Made by a program: the position numbers and the translations under genes. A DNA stretch of 64,000 nt, from assembly GCA_950097015.1 (NCBI GenBank), contig CATNEN010000031.1, positions 3,474,001 through 3,538,000 on the forward strand, read 5' to 3'. Every line of letters starts with the position of its first letter. Within the stretch, counting starts at the first letter, position 1. The stretch comes from Macrostomum hystrix. Taxonomy: Eukaryota > Platyhelminthes > Macrostomidae. Shown here piece by piece: positions 49,701 through 61,767 of this stretch. The notes under the pieces were generated by a model. The model ran no database searches, was not told where the DNA came from, and saw nothing but the letters and a program-made list of their open reading frames with translations.

Positions 49701-51707
49701 ATTTAGTGCTCGCAATTTAGCTGTGAGGTCTGGAGCTCGAATCTCAGACAGTCGAAAGAAATCATTTTCTTGAGCAAGAGTTCAGTTCGTCGAATTGTAA
49801 AATGGTATATTGGTTTGCCTGCCTTTAGTGCGGGTTGTATTGCGCGGGCCGGTCATTCAATCGAAGGGGGCCGCGACCGAAGCCACAGCTACGATAGAAC
49901 TCAGTTTTTTTATTTCTTCAAACTCATTCGGTCGTCTCTCAGGAGGTAGTGGCGGCCGCCTGGACCTGACAGTCACGCCCAGACTGCCTTCGGGTCGTCA
50001 GCTAGAGGAACTGGTGCTGACTATCCCGATGCCGCGCGCAGTGTCCGGCGTCAGCCTGGCGGCCAGCGTCGGCAAGTACAGCTTCGACGGCGCCAGCCGA
50101 ACCCTGGTGTGGAATGTGGGCCGGACCGACGCCCAGAAGGGCGTTGCTCCGCTCAGTCTGCGTGGAACGGTGAGAAAAAAGTCTTTATGTTGCGAATACT
50201 TTTTTGTTTGCCCCGATGCTTTCAAACTGGCTTAACCTTAGCTTCAGGTCTGAGTTTTCACTTTAACCCTTCTGCTGCTTCTGCTTCTTTCATCCTTTAG
50301 GACTGTTACTTTGATCCTTTAGGACAGATTATTTGATAGTTCAGGACAGTTTATTTGATAGTTCAGGGCTGTTCCTCCGATACTTCAGGACTGTTCTGCT
50401 GATACTTCAGGACTGTTCTTCTGATACTTCAGGACAGATTATTTGATAGTTCAGGACTGTTCCTCCGATACTTCAGGACTGTTCCTCTGATACTTAGGAC
50501 TATTCTTCTGATACTTCAGGACTGTTCCTCTGATACTTCAGGACAGATTATTTGATAGTTCAGGACTGTTCCTCCGATACTTCAGGACTGTTCCTCTGAT
50601 ACTTCAGGACTATTCTTCTGATACTTCAGGACTGTTCCTCTGATACTTCAGGACTGTTCCTCTGATACTTCAGGACTGTTCCTCTGATACTTCAGGACTG
50701 TTCCTCTGATACTTCAGGACTGTTCCTCTGATACTTCAGGACTGTTCCTCTGATACTTCAGGAATGTTCCTCTGATACTTCAGGAATGTTCCTCTGATCC
50801 TCCCTGAATCTTTAATAACCTATGTCCGTTGGATCATTGATTTCTTTCAGCTCTTAATCCAAACCGGAGCTCAGGTGCCTGATTGTCGGCCAAGCATTCT
50901 AGTCAGTTTCAGCATCACCGGCTGGACCATCTCCGGCTTGAAGGTCAACCGGCTAGATTTGCACGGCGAGGTGAGCTCTCTTGGTATCATTATTTTATTT
51001 TTATTTGCCTTTCGTTATGCGCTTCATCGATGAGCTACTTACAGTAGTATGAAATTAATAATTTTCGTGGTTACCTACAGAGCAAGCCGGTACTGCATCA
51101 GAACACTTCGGTAGGCGCGCTATATTTTTGTGGCCTTTGTAGTCTCATTTTCCTCCGCTTCTAACTGCTTACTTGCGTCCTTATAAGTTATCGATTGATT
51201 ATTGTTGCTCCATTACATTCATTTAGAGCTTTACAAGCAGATAAGGATTTCTTAACTATTCGATTTCTTTAAAACTTGTATCCGGTGCTGTTTTCGGTTG
51301 ATGACTTTCATTGTTTCATTTACTAATTTTTACGAAGTGAAACGATTAGCGGCGTGTCCTAATGTTACTTTAACTATTGGAAACAATGGCTTTTATCTAA
51401 TCCAGATTGCACGATCAAAGTTTAATGTGTACTTTGGGGAGAGCTTTGAACTTCTGACAGAGGGGTCGGGCGTTCGAAACTCATTCCAGATAGTGAAATT
51501 TAAATGGGCGTGTCTTCCCGCAGTCCACGGACTGACCAGTGTTGTACACAGCTCACAATAACTGCCGCTGTGCCACTGGCCTGTGTGTGTTTCCCTATTC
51601 TATTCTATTGGTTCCACCCAAACATATCCGTCGAATTTCAGAAGTACAAACCGTTCAAAGGTGTGAAATATGTGACCAAAGCAGGCAAGCTGGAGTTCAG
51701 GACATGA
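46764..51707 (+). CDS. AP3M1: AP-3 complex mu subunit
   Basis: Seven exons (46764-46798, 47536-47614, 47773-47991, 48922-49447, 49943-50169, 50851-50970, 51642-51707) encode 423 residues; human AP3M1 has 418. All phases agree. AP-3 sorts cargo from endosomes to lysosomes and related organelles; mu recognises Tyr-based signals. The longin part starts MIHSIFVINNSGDIFLEKHY and includes VPPLFVIEFLHRLADIIKDYF. The mu-homology domain has NGFPLATEPNILKELIRPPN, TLPTGQLSNIPWRRSGVKYA, NNEAYFDIVEELDAIIDRSG and ISGLKVNRLDLHGE, and ends KYKPFKGVKYVTKAGKLEFR. Introns 3 and 5 hold minisatellites and introns 4 and 6 SINE-like remnants. An optional 30-nt exon may lie at 51081-51110. Family members AP3M1 and AP3M2 are vertebrate duplicates, so the symbol is approximate. 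Confidence 0.95.
48236..48835. repeat. 36-bp minisatellite in AP-3 mu intron 3
   Basis: About 16-17 copies of a 36-bp unit (cctaacctgccgtagttacc then tgggagtcagtgatag), with alternating variants (tgatag, tgaatg, tgactg; cctgccg, cctaacg, cctaccg). The array ends about 90 bp before exon 4. Confidence 0.95.
49490..49690 (+). mobile_element. tRNA-derived SINE relic in AP-3 mu intron 4
   Basis: A-box-like ttgccagtggt and a perfect B-box ggttcgattcc (49522-49532), then a body with gatcagtccatggactg. A related body block (cagtccacggactgaccag) recurs in intron 6 near 51520, and a further B-box-like ggagctcgaatctcagaca lies near 49732. Confidence 0.65.
50285..50805. repeat. 22-bp minisatellite in AP-3 mu intron 5
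   Basis: About 23 copies of the 22-bp unit ttcaggactgttcctctgat plus ac, with interspersed variants (ttcaggacagattatttgat plus ag) that recur in the left half, indicating a compound higher-order unit there. Confidence 0.95.
51081..51110 (+). CDS. Candidate 30-nt cassette exon of AP-3 mu
   Basis: Between exons 6 and 7, both phase 0, lies gttacctacag followed by exactly 30 nt and then gtaggc. The insert encodes SKPVLHQNTS without a stop and keeps the frame. It would add ten residues between LHGE and KYKPF, near the C-terminal end of the mu-homology domain. Standard family members lack an insert here, so it would be alternative or lineage-specific. A chance pairing of splice motifs is possible. 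Confidence 0.4.
51430..51560 (+). mobile_element. SINE-like relic in AP-3 mu intron 6
   Basis: A B-box-like gggcgttcgaaactcattcc is followed by gtcttcccgcagtccacggactgaccag, resembling the body of the relic at 49490-49690. No intact A box. Confidence 0.4.
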
Positions 51708-52204
51708 GATTAGCAGCAGCAGCAGCAGCAGCAGCGGTACCATTCTGCAGCATTGGTACAATGTTCTGTATTTTATTTTGTAACTCTTTAACATGCGCCT
51801 AAATATTATCTTGTCATTAAATCAGTTTTAAAGTGCTTTTCAAACGCCTCTTTTAATTATTTTCGTGGATACAGAGTTGATTAGATCTGATTAAAAATTC
51901 TGTTGTCAAAATGCAGTTATGGTGCTGATTAACACATGTTGTGCATCTATTTATATTTGTATCTGATTATTTTCCTTATACTCCTATACAAGTATGTGCC
52001 TCTTAATTGTTTCATTTCCAAAACTCCAAGCAAAATATTTTATTTCCTTCTTTATATTCCTCTTACATTGTCTAAATTTTCCTGTGGTGAATATGGCTTT
52101 CTTTTTTTGTTTGATTTTCTCTTTTTCTCTTAATGCGTCTTATTTACTGCATATATTTTTATTTCCAAACACTAATTGCACATTTCCACATATTGTGATA
52201 TTTC
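51708..52204. other. AP-3 mu 3' flank
   Basis: Probable 3' UTR and downstream DNA. A short cag run (51715-51735) follows the stop codon directly, and an attaaa lies near 51836. Confidence 0.45.
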
Positions 52205-52214
52205 TTCTGTGGGA

Positions 52215-53590
52215 TATTTCCTCCCTCCAGTGTGTGGGATATGATCTCTCCCTTCAGTGTGTGGGATATGATCTCTCCCTTCAGTGTGTGGGATATGATC
52301 TCCTCCATCCAGTGTGTGGGATATTTTCTCCTTTATCCAGTGTGTGGGATATTATCTCCTCTATCCAGTGTGTGGGATATTATCTCCTTTATCCAGTGTG
52401 TGGGATATGATCTCTCCCTCCAGTGTGTGGGATATGATCTCTCCCTCCAGTGTGTGGGATATTATCTCTCCCTTCAGTGTGTGGGATATTATCTGCTCCA
52501 TCCAATGTGTGGGATATTATCTCTCCATCCAGTGTGTGGGATATGATCTCTCCCTTCAGTGTGTGGGATATGATCTCTCCCTTCAGTGTGTGGGATATTA
52601 TCTCTCCCTTCAGTGTGTGGGATATGATCTCTCCCTTCAGTGTGTGGGATATGATCTCTCCCTTCAGTGTGTGGGATATGATCTCTCCATCCAGTGTGTG
52701 GGATATTATCTCTCCCTTCAGTGTGTGGGATATGATCTCTCCCTCCAGTGTGTGGGATATGATCTCTCCATCCAGTGTGTGGGATATTATCTCTCCCTTC
52801 AGTGTGTGGGATATGATCTCTCCCTCAGTGTGCGGGATATGATCTCTCCATCCAGTGTGTGGGATATGATCTCTCCATCCAGTGTGTGGGATATTATCTC
52901 TCCCTTCAGTGTGTGGGATATGATCTCTCCCTTCAGTGTGTGGGATATGATCTCTCCATCCAGTGTGTGGGATATGATCTCTCCCTTCAGTGTGTGGGAT
53001 ATTATCTCTCCCTTCAGTGTGTGGGATATTATCTCCTCTATCCAGTGTGTGGGATATGATCTCTCCCTTCAGTGTGTGGGATATGATCTCTCCCTTCAGT
53101 GTGTGGGATATTATCTCTCCCTTCAGTGTGTGGGATATGATCTCTCCCTTCAGTGTGTGGGATATGATCTCTCCCTTCAGTGTGTGGGATATTATCTCTC
53201 CCTTCAGTGTGTGGGATATGATCTCTCCCTCCAGTGTGTGGGATATTATCTCTCCCTTCAGTGTGTGGGATATGATCTCTCCCTCCAGTGTGTGGGATAT
53301 GATCTCTCCATCCAGTGTGTGAGATATTATCTCTCCCTTCAGTGTGTGGGATATGATCTCTCCCTCCAGTGTGTGGGATATTATCTCTCCCTCCAGTGTG
53401 TGGGATATTATCTCTCCCTTCAGTGTGTGGGATATGATCTCTCCCTTCAGTGTGTGGGATATGATCTCTCCATCCAGTGTGTGGGATATGATCTCTCCCT
53501 TCAGTGTGTGGGATATGATCTCTCCCTTCAGTGTGTGGGATATGATCTCTCCCTTCAGTGTGTGGGATATGATCTCTCCCTTCAGCTTGT
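52215..53590. repeat. 27-bp minisatellite, about 50 copies
   Basis: The unit is cagtgtgtgggatatgatct plus ctccctt, with alternations gatatgatc/gatattatc and ccttcag/ctccag/catccag. Twenty-seven is a multiple of three and no unit carries a stop, so several overlapping plus-strand frames stay open for over 400 codons; these are not genes. It is the largest array in the window. Confidence 0.97.
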
Positions 53591-54563
53591 GGGATCTCCG
53601 CTTAAAAAATCCTGAAATGTACTATAGTTATCATTCATTAAGCATTCATATTTTTAAAGAAACAGTTTTTTGTCTTTTTTGTCCAAGTGATATATATTTC
53701 TCTTTCCTATTATATATGCTGCGTTTTATTTCGTTTTTCGCCTGTCTCAGCTGTCTTCATTTTATATTTTACACTTTATAGCTAAATTCTGCGCTCTATG
53801 CTTTTATGTTGTCAGTCAGTAGCCAGTTTTTTGAGAAAACAAAAATAAACAGGTTGACCTGAGAAGAACTATTATTTGATCATTGCTTTGATCGCCGTAA
53901 TGGAAATACATGATAAAGAAAATAGAAATAATATTCGTTTTGTTTAATAAAACCTTTCTTCATGTACTTTTATTTTCGATTTCATAATAATTTTAATTTA
54001 ACATACAAGAAAATGTAGCATGTGAAATCATGTTCTGTATATAGTGCCGTTTAAGAGGATAACTGTTTTGTTTTGCAGCAGGCCACACCCACTATATAGC
54101 AAGACAACGAGCTACAGCTGCCCCCTTCGCATTGTTTATGCAGAATTTTAGCACTGGAACAATTCTTAGAAAACCCAGTAAAAGATTCACAAGGGAAAAT
54201 TCACTCTTTGAAATCGTAACGAAGAAAGGCTCTCGCCATAAGAGCGAAAGTATCGATAGATTATATGTACTTTCAGGGATTTCTAGAGGCGAACGCGTGC
54301 AGACGCTCAAACCCAGCTCAAGTGAGTAGTGAGCTTACAATACTCGTACTCAGATGACGAAAATAACCAGGCGAAAAAATCGGAGCCTATGCCTTTGAAC
54401 AGATTATTAAAGTACAGAAAGTTAAGTCGGACATATTCTAAGAAACGTGCCAATTGATATCGGCCAGTCCGATTCAATTCTGGCGTCTGTTTGTTGCCCA
54501 TTAGCGTAACTAGAGAAAATTAATTTCGAACAAAATAAATTAAGAGTAGTGTCCGGGGCGGTG
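53591..54563. other. Intergenic between convergent AP-3 mu and enkurin
   Basis: No gene recognised. AT-rich with short frames. It should include the enkurin 3' UTR. Confidence 0.4.
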
Positions 54564-56262
54564 TCAGTTGGCCAAGTAGATCACCTGGTGACGCTCCATC
54601 AGTTCAATGTCGCGTTCCAGCTGCTTCATCTCGCTCTCGATGCGCTCCTTGCGGTTCTTCTTGGGCACTGTGTCTGTCATGACGCTGAGCGACTGGTACT
54701 GATGGTGCAGCTCCTCCCAGTTCTTCTTCAGGCCGAACACGATCGCCTGCCGCTCCTCCTCCGTCAGCTGCTGCATCGTGCCGCGCCGCTTCATCTCCTT
54801 AACGTAGTTGTCGTACTCCTCTTGGGCGCGCCGGATCTCGTCGGCGCGCTTCTTCAGGTACTCCGGCACCTCGCCGTAGTCCTTGCGGTTCCGGTAGACC
54901 GGCTCCAGGCCGCTGGGATCGAGGGGAAACTTGTCGCCGTGGCGCGTGTCAACCAGATTCTTCTCGGGCTTCTTGGCAACAGACAGGATGTTCTCGACTG
55001 CGTTCTGCGCAATGAAATTCTTCTTGGTCTTGATGCCCATTACTGGGGGCGCGTCCGTTGACTTTGGCACAGGCGGCCGGCGGGGCCCACTTGACCTGTC
55101 CTGCTCATTAGGGTCAACGACCGCTGCAGAAGAGGTTGGAGATTGTAATTAATATTACCATTATTCGTTTCAAAGGTAATCGCCACTCACCAACTGGCGG
55201 CTTGGTCTCTCTGGTGTGCTTCTTCAGAAATTCATTGGGCTGCGGCACGGGAACCTGGGCCTCGCCCATGGTCCTGTGCGCGTACCGGTTGGCTGCGTAC
55301 TCATCCTTCACGTTGGACTTGAACCTAGACTGGTGCCTAAAATTAAATTAATGTTTCGGTGGAATCTTAACTAATCGAGGCTAGATCAAATGATCTACAT
55401 ACTTTTAATTTTCTTAGATGAAATATCCTTTTTTGCACCTAATAAATTCTCAAGAGTAGTTTTAGTAATATAAAATATATTCACACCTAGACTTTGAGAT
55501 TTAGACACAAGTTTCATTTATACTATCTAATACAAATGCGTTTAGATTAAAAAACAAATGCTTTAATTCCCTGAATTTGTGATTCGCACATTAAACAAAA
55601 AATATTTTACTCATTGTTTCAAAAGAAAAAAATATAGTTTCTTCTGTTTTTCATAAATAACTTAAAATTTAGATAATTTAGAGCAAATATATGAATATAA
55701 GTAGATTTTCTTTTAGTGTAAAGAAAGCAGTTTTATTACTTCAATGAAATACAACTTCATAATACTCATACGCTCATAGTAAAAAATTCTCAATCAGTGG
55801 AATTATACACTTTAGCTCTAGATACACTATAAACATATATTTATGTTGTTGTTTATATTTTATATTTAAAAGTTAACGCTTCAAATTTAAGCAAATTTTT
55901 TTCGAAAGTCCTTCACAACCGTAAAATACATTTCTCTAAGCTTTGGTAAGTTAAACCTATGCTATTGTGTTTATGGAAACAAACTGTTGTGAGAAAATTG
56001 ATACTGAAAAATCGTTGTATTTCTAATTGCTTTTATGATCACTATACATATCTGAAAAAAATGCAATCAGATTGACAAACTGATATACAGGCCCTTCAAT
56101 CTAAAGTAAAATCTATATTTTATAAACGTAATTAAGCTAGTTAGGCTTTCGAATAATAGTATTCACTTCAAGCAGATATTAAGATACTTACTTCGGTGGC
56201 TTAGCTGCTGCGACTTCCTGGCGAGGAATCAAATTGTAGATATTTTCTGTATGGCTGCTCAT
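54564..56262 (-). CDS. ENKUR: Enkurin, axonemal adaptor protein
   Basis: Three exons (56262-56192, 55336-55191, 55123-54564) encode 258 residues; human enkurin has 256. Enkurin is a sperm and cilium protein that binds TRPC channels and calmodulin, and is also a microtubule inner protein of motile axonemes. The start MSSHTENIYNLIP matches the family SEcIYNLIP motif. Exon 2 has EFLKKHTRETKPP. Exon 3 has PPVMGIKTKKNFIAQNAVEN, KNLVDTRHGDKFPLDPSGLE, GLKKNWEELHHQYQSLSVMT and PKKNRKERIESEMKQLERDI, ending HQVIYLAN. Junction phases 2 and 1 agree, and donors are GTAAGT and GTGAGT. The gene implies an animal with motile cilia or flagellated sperm. The 854-bp first intron is AT-rich and repeat-free. Confidence 0.95.
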
Positions 56263-58443
56263 CTTTGCTTTCGAAGAGTAAATCAATGCGAAAGATAAAA
56301 AGTGTTTTTGAATCCAGAACGCGGTAAAGTTAGTAATTTTAAACTTATTTAAAATAGGTTTTAAACTATTTGCAATTTGCTTAGATACTGAACTCATTTT
56401 ATGCTTAAACAAGATTATTTTATTACAACAAGAAATTATTATATTGTAGCAAAATATATCAGATTTACAACTTAATTTAAACATCCTAGAAAAAAATATT
56501 TTTACATTTTGTTTTACTTAATAGTAGCAAACACTCCGCGTAAAGGGGAAACCCGGAGTAGGATTAGATATTCGTAATATTCTATATATTCGTTAGTTTA
56601 TTTTTCTGAAAAAAGGATCAGTATCATTTCTGCTTCAATATTATATTACATTACATCTCAAGATTCTAAATTACACCAAGAGTTCCACAAATCTAAGTGT
56701 TTTATTAGAAGAAGTTGCAATTAGTTCTCTACAAAGTAAAAGCAGCATGAGTTCTAGAAAAAAATATTTCGACGCATATAATTCGTATAAATATTAGCAT
56801 TTAAACAATATTCGGCATAGGCTAACTTTATTTCTTTGTGCGCGTGTTGCTGTATGTGATGTGCACATTACAGCATGTTTTGGTTTCTGACGTGGCTTTT
56901 ATCGAGGTGTTAAAGCTTGTCCAACTACTCAAAAATCCAAATGATCGAGCAGCTGCATCTTATATGCGGATAGTCGTATTTGTCAGTTTTCCAACGCCTT
57001 AAATGCTCAGTACATGTAAGGATGCACTTTCTGATGAGTGATACAATCAAAACTTTTCAAGACAATGATTGGAAAACCCCGAATATATTTTTCAATCCCT
57101 CCGGACCCATCCATCCCTTCTCGATCCCCTGTCTCATCCATCCCACTGTCGTCTCATCTCTCCTTTATTTTTATCTTAGCCGTCTCAAATCCCACCCTGT
57201 CCCATTTGCCTATGGGACTCAATTTCTATTCTTATCTTATACCTCTTTAATAATGACAGATGCAAAGGATTCATATCCTGCTGGCTAGCTTGTTTGGAGG
57301 CGAGGAAAAAGTTAAAACACAAAAATTTCCCGCTTCCAGGCAGCCTCTACAACGATATTCACTTAATAGTCTACTGCCTTATTAATTTAGACAGTTTAAA
57401 TCAGTAAAGAAAGTGATCGGAAACTGCTAAACACTGCAAGACTTGTCGAGTTTGAGTACATATAATGCAGTGAAATCAGATGAGAATAAACTTAGGATCA
57501 CCAGGTAACCGGAGCCAATTAATGATGAGATGACAATTGTGCGCCATCAAGGCTAATTAAGAGACTAATTACAAGAAGCGGCAAGCCAAAGAAATCGTTG
57601 TAGGAAAAAAGCTGACAAAAACTCCGCCAGTAATTTGGGTTTCTGAGGTCGGGTTCACCTCCTCAGGCTGCTTTCACTTAATTTGCAGAAAAAAATTCCA
57701 CCTTTACGGCCCACGAAGCACGATGGCCTGTGTTCCCTTCCGATGCTATTTTTTGCCTAATCAGAATTATTTCCCCATTTTTAGTCTTCTCCTTATGGCG
57801 GAGCTGTCATGCAAACTGCAGCTTCCCTACTGCAGCCTCGTCATCATCTTTATCCGTTTTCTTGGCGGGATTTTTCTCCTCCTCTACAAAGAAACTGTAT
57901 CTGGTCCCGTCTCTTTTTTCCTTGCTCCCGGGCCAGATCCCTGCTTTTTTCTGCAACCCACATCGTCCCTATATAGCTTCCATTGAGGACTGGGATTTCA
58001 GGCCAGCTTAATTATGCGCTTTGGCGGCAAGGCCAACTCCCAAACCGCCAAGGGTCTCTCTGAAGTTTTTCCGCCGCAAAACTGGCGCTCGCTTTCCTTT
58101 CTCTCTCTCTCTTCCTCAAGCAGCCGCAATGTCTGCTCCGCAATAGTCGGCTCGACTGGAGGGGACGGAGGGAGGGGGGTTGGCGGGCCTTTTGGGGACG
58201 TGTCGAGACAAGAAGAAGCGTCTCAACCATGATCCACCCGCCGGAAGCCGTCCCGCCAGCCCATTGGTCGCCGCATCCAGCCAATCGGAGCTCGCTTCGA
58301 ACGGAGATTCTGGCGGCACAGCTAGACAGCCATAGACGAAGATAAATGCATTTTAAAATCGAGACCAGCTCCTCACTGTCTGCTTTGTAGCCAAACCTCT
58401 GTCTCCCTGTGTCATCTTTCCTCGCTATCTCGAGAGCGTCATC
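56263..58443. other. Intergenic between divergent enkurin and the zinc-finger-like gene
   Basis: No gene recognised. AT-rich to about 57000, then pyrimidine-rich (57090-57230). A GC-richer stretch from about 58000 probably contains the promoter and 5' UTR of the gene starting at 58444. Confidence 0.4.
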
Positions 58444-59225
58444 ATGGCCTTTAACGCAGCCGCTGAGAGCAGAGCCATTGCCGGCGGCTACTTGCCGCCA
58501 CCGCCGCCACCGCCACCGCCGCCTCCGTCGGGGCAACTGCCGCAGAGGCAGTCGCATTTGCACGGCGCCGGCGGTCCGCTGTCGCACCCGCACCATCCGA
58601 CATCATCGCATCTTCATCAGCCAACACCGCAAGTGCATCCGCCGCCGCCGCCGCCGCCACCGCCTCCGGCCGCATTTTTCTGGCCGCTGAGCTACCCAGC
58701 CGCTTATCACCACGCTGCAGCGCCAGACCTGGAGAATTTCTATCGGTTCGGCTACCACGGCGCTCTGCAGATGGGAGGCGGCTGCGGCAGCGGCGGCAGC
58801 GGTGGTGGTGGACGTGGCTAGTAGCAGGAAAATGTCAGAGATGCATCTTGACGCTTCGGCAGGCTTTGGCGGCTTTGGCTGCCATCCTGGCGGTCAGCAC
58901 CAGCTGCAGAACCAGCACCAGCACCAGCAGCACCAGCTGCAGCATCCGCAACCTCAGCAACAGCAGCAGCAGCAGCAACAGCAAAACATGGACACACTAA
59001 AAGTCATGGGCGGCATGGGCAGCGGTGGCAGCCGGGACGATCGCTGCAACGATGACAACGCCGACATGAGCGGAGACCAGGTCGACGACGACTGCGGAAG
59101 CCGACGGCGACATTAGTGGCGTCGACGGCGGTGACGGAGGTGACGGCGGCGTTGGCGGCAGCGGCGTTGCTGGCGGCATGGAGGGACCTCCATTCCGAGG
59201 CTTCAAGTGCAAAATCTGTCACCAG
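58444..59225 (+). CDS. N-terminal exon of a probable zinc-finger regulator, with two apparent frameshifts
   Basis: Three consecutive frames form one low-complexity stretch. The first (58444-58821) encodes MAFNAAAESRAIAGGYLPP, two Pro runs, and FFWPLSYPAAYHHAAAPDLE. The second (about 58800-59115) has MSEMHLDASAGFGGFG and a Gln/His-rich run. The third (about 59095-59225) has Gly/Asp repeats, then PPFRGFKCKICHQ before a GTAAGA donor. The CxxC at the very end is where a C2H2 or other zinc finger would begin, with the His ligands in a following exon that I cannot find. Poly-Pro, Gln and Gly regions are common in developmental transcription factors. Frame changes near 58800 and 59095 lie in simple repeats, so they may be sequence errors, real indels or unrecognised small introns. 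Function is not assigned. Confidence 0.5.
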
Positions 59226-60529
59226 GTAAGATAAAATGGTCTGTTTAGCACCGTTGCACTGAATCTTGCTTACCTTTTTGTCGCAATTTGATTGAAATTT
59301 CCAATCGGCATTCACAAATCCGTCGCAGCTCAGTCATTTCCGTTTCCTCAGCAGAGCCAGACACTGAAAAAACTCGGTTTCGGAGCCAGTTGTAAATTTT
59401 TTCAGTTTTCTCAGACGAATTAGTGAGTTCTTCTGTTCTAAACGCAGGTTTTTCAACAAATTCTTCCAACAAGAAATTTAAATCTGTGCAAGAAAAGTAT
59501 CATCAGAAACACTGGCGCCAGAGGCTGAGTAGGGAACCATTTGTTAAGCTTTTTATCTCCGCGCGGCTTGCGGAAAACTGTACGGATGACAACGGCGCTG
59601 ATTGACAGGATGGGGCAGGCTGTTTGAGTGCTTTGACGGGTGACGGCAGCAGTTGTGTAGGATGGTGAAGCATAAAAAATATAATGCAGAACTATTCACA
59701 GCAGCAGCAGCCGCATCTCTGCACTGCTTTTCGAAGTCAATGGACCGAACGTGGTCAGGTTCTGCAGCAACTATAGTCAGCATCACAGCAGCATCTGTAT
59801 GTGGGGTAGAATAGGATTGAAATTTACGCACAAAAACACACTTCAGCACCACGACAATGCTATGAGGACACAGGTGCGTTTAGCATAGATAGCAACAATA
59901 ATTTGGCGTGACCATTTGTTTAGTTCTTAGGGAATGATGATTGTCTTTGTCCCTAAACTCTCAGCTGATGCTCAATAACTACGAGTTATTAAAAACAGTT
60001 ATTTAGGCTTCTGCAGGGTTTGAACTCAGGACCTCGACTAAGAATAATTCAGTTACAGGATCTTCTATAGCATGGTCTTTGTTCTCTTTGTTCGGCTTTA
60101 ATATGCACGACTGAAAACTTTTGTTAAGATGTTGAATGCTAAATTTAGAATTAAACTTTTTGAAAAGCAAGCTGAATTAGTCGGCCAAACTCGGCCTTCG
60201 AGCTCAACCGTTGGGATGTGGGAGTCAGGGAGGAGGTGTATGTGGGGGTCGATTTGATTGACAGGGGGCGCGTGCATGCGAGACAAGCTCATGGCATGTG
60301 GGACCAGGCTAGCCCAGCAGGCCCAACTGTCTGCGCAACGCGAGCTGTGAGATTTCGTGAATCATTCAATAAAAAGCTCAGCTATATGAAAACAGCTTTT
60401 CTTTGCGACAAAAAACTCATGCAGGAACATGAGGGACCCGGGTATTCGGACAAAATCTGTGATTAACACAAGGACACCACCTGCACTTACTTCCCTGCAT
60501 CTAGGCCTGCCCAGCAAGACCAACAGCGG
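59226..60529. other. Probable intron or flank, nothing recognised
   Basis: No coding motif. Possibly the first intron of the gene at 58444. A tRNA-like fragment (gggtttgaactcaggacct near 60010) may be a SINE relic. Confidence 0.35.
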
Positions 60530-61260
60530 ATTCCCTTGTCGAATTCCCAGCCAAGTGGGAGTCCTTGGGCGGATTCCCAACCAAGTCGGATTCCCAATAA
60601 ATTCGGATTCCCAATAAATTCGGATTCCCAACCAAGTCGGATTCCCAACCAAGTCGGATTCCCAATCAAGGCGGATTCCCAATCAAGTCGGATTCCCAAT
60701 CAAGGCGGATTCCCAATCAAGGCGGATTCCCAACCAAGTCGGATTCCCAATCAAGGCGGATTCCCAATCAAGGCGGATTCCCAATCAAGTCGGATTCCCA
60801 ATCAAGGCGGATTCCCAACCAAGGCGGATTCCCAACCAAGTCGGATTCCCAATCAAGGCGGATTCCCAACCAAGTCGGATTCCCAATCAAGGCGGATTCC
60901 CAATCAAGGCGGATTCCCAACCAAGTCGGATTCCCAACCAAGTCGGATTCCCAATCAAGGCGGATTCCCAATCAAGTCGGATTCCCAACCAATTCGGATT
61001 CCCAATCAAGTCGGATTCCCAACCAAGTCGGATTCCCAATCAATTCGGATTCCCAATCAAGGCGGATTCTCAATCCATTCGGATTCCCAATCAAGGCGGA
61101 TTCCCTGGGCGGATTCCCTGGGCGGATTCCCTGGGCGGATTCCCTGGGCGGGTTCCCAATCAAATCGGGTTCCCTGGGCGGATTCCCAATCAAGTCGGGT
61201 TCCCTCGGCGGATTCCCAAATTAAGTCGGGTTCCCTGGGCGGATTCCCTAGTCGCATTTT
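60530..61260. repeat. 17-bp minisatellite grading into a 14-bp repeat
   Basis: About 35 copies of the 17-bp unit cggattcccaatcaagg with ordered variants (caatcaag/caaccaag; gtcg/ggcg; an aattcg form). At about 61100 the unit shortens to the 14-bp cctgggcggattcc, then mixes both forms. Confidence 0.95.
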
Positions 61261-61726
61261 ACATAGGTCTCTTTATGGCTCATTTAATCAGTAAAATTCT
61301 AAGCGCAAGGACCAGTAAACCCAATGATTTACTAACACTGACGATGCCGAGCTAGCAGATTTTTAAAATTATTTTATAAAGTGAAAATAAATCGCTGGAA
61401 ATCACGTTTTGTTTAAGACCCGAGCGGTATGAGTCAGTTTACTGATGCTGAATGGACTCAGGTAAGAAGCAGACAGACAGTCTGGAAGAAATGCAGCAGC
61501 TATAGAGACTCTAGGCTCTTTGTTACTATCGGGGGTCGTTTAAGTGGAGAGAGACAGCAAATTTAAGCTAAATTAGTTGCTTATTGCTCATCTGAGTCTT
61601 CAACTGTCCGACCGTACCTTGAATTCCCTTTTCTTCTCAAGCACATTGCTTGTGCACTTAAATTTAAGAGGCCTCTAGAATTAACTTGTCTGCATCTCAG
61701 TCAAAAGTGGCCAGGCAGTCATCTGT

Positions 61727-61729
<3 letters not shown>
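61261..61729. other. Nothing recognised
   Basis: No gene, repeat or RNA signal seen. Confidence 0.3.

Positions 61730-61766
<37 letters not shown>
61730..61766. repeat. (CTG)12 microsatellite
   Basis: Twelve uninterrupted ctg triplets, in no recognised coding frame. Confidence 0.95.

Positions 61767-61767
<1 letters not shown>

Noticed and set aside
52215..53615. Long overlapping plus-strand open frames (up to 433 codons) reading QCVGYDLSL/SVWDMISPF
   Set aside because: They come from a 27-bp repeat without stops; all frames are open, there is no domain, and the frame ends where the repeat ends.
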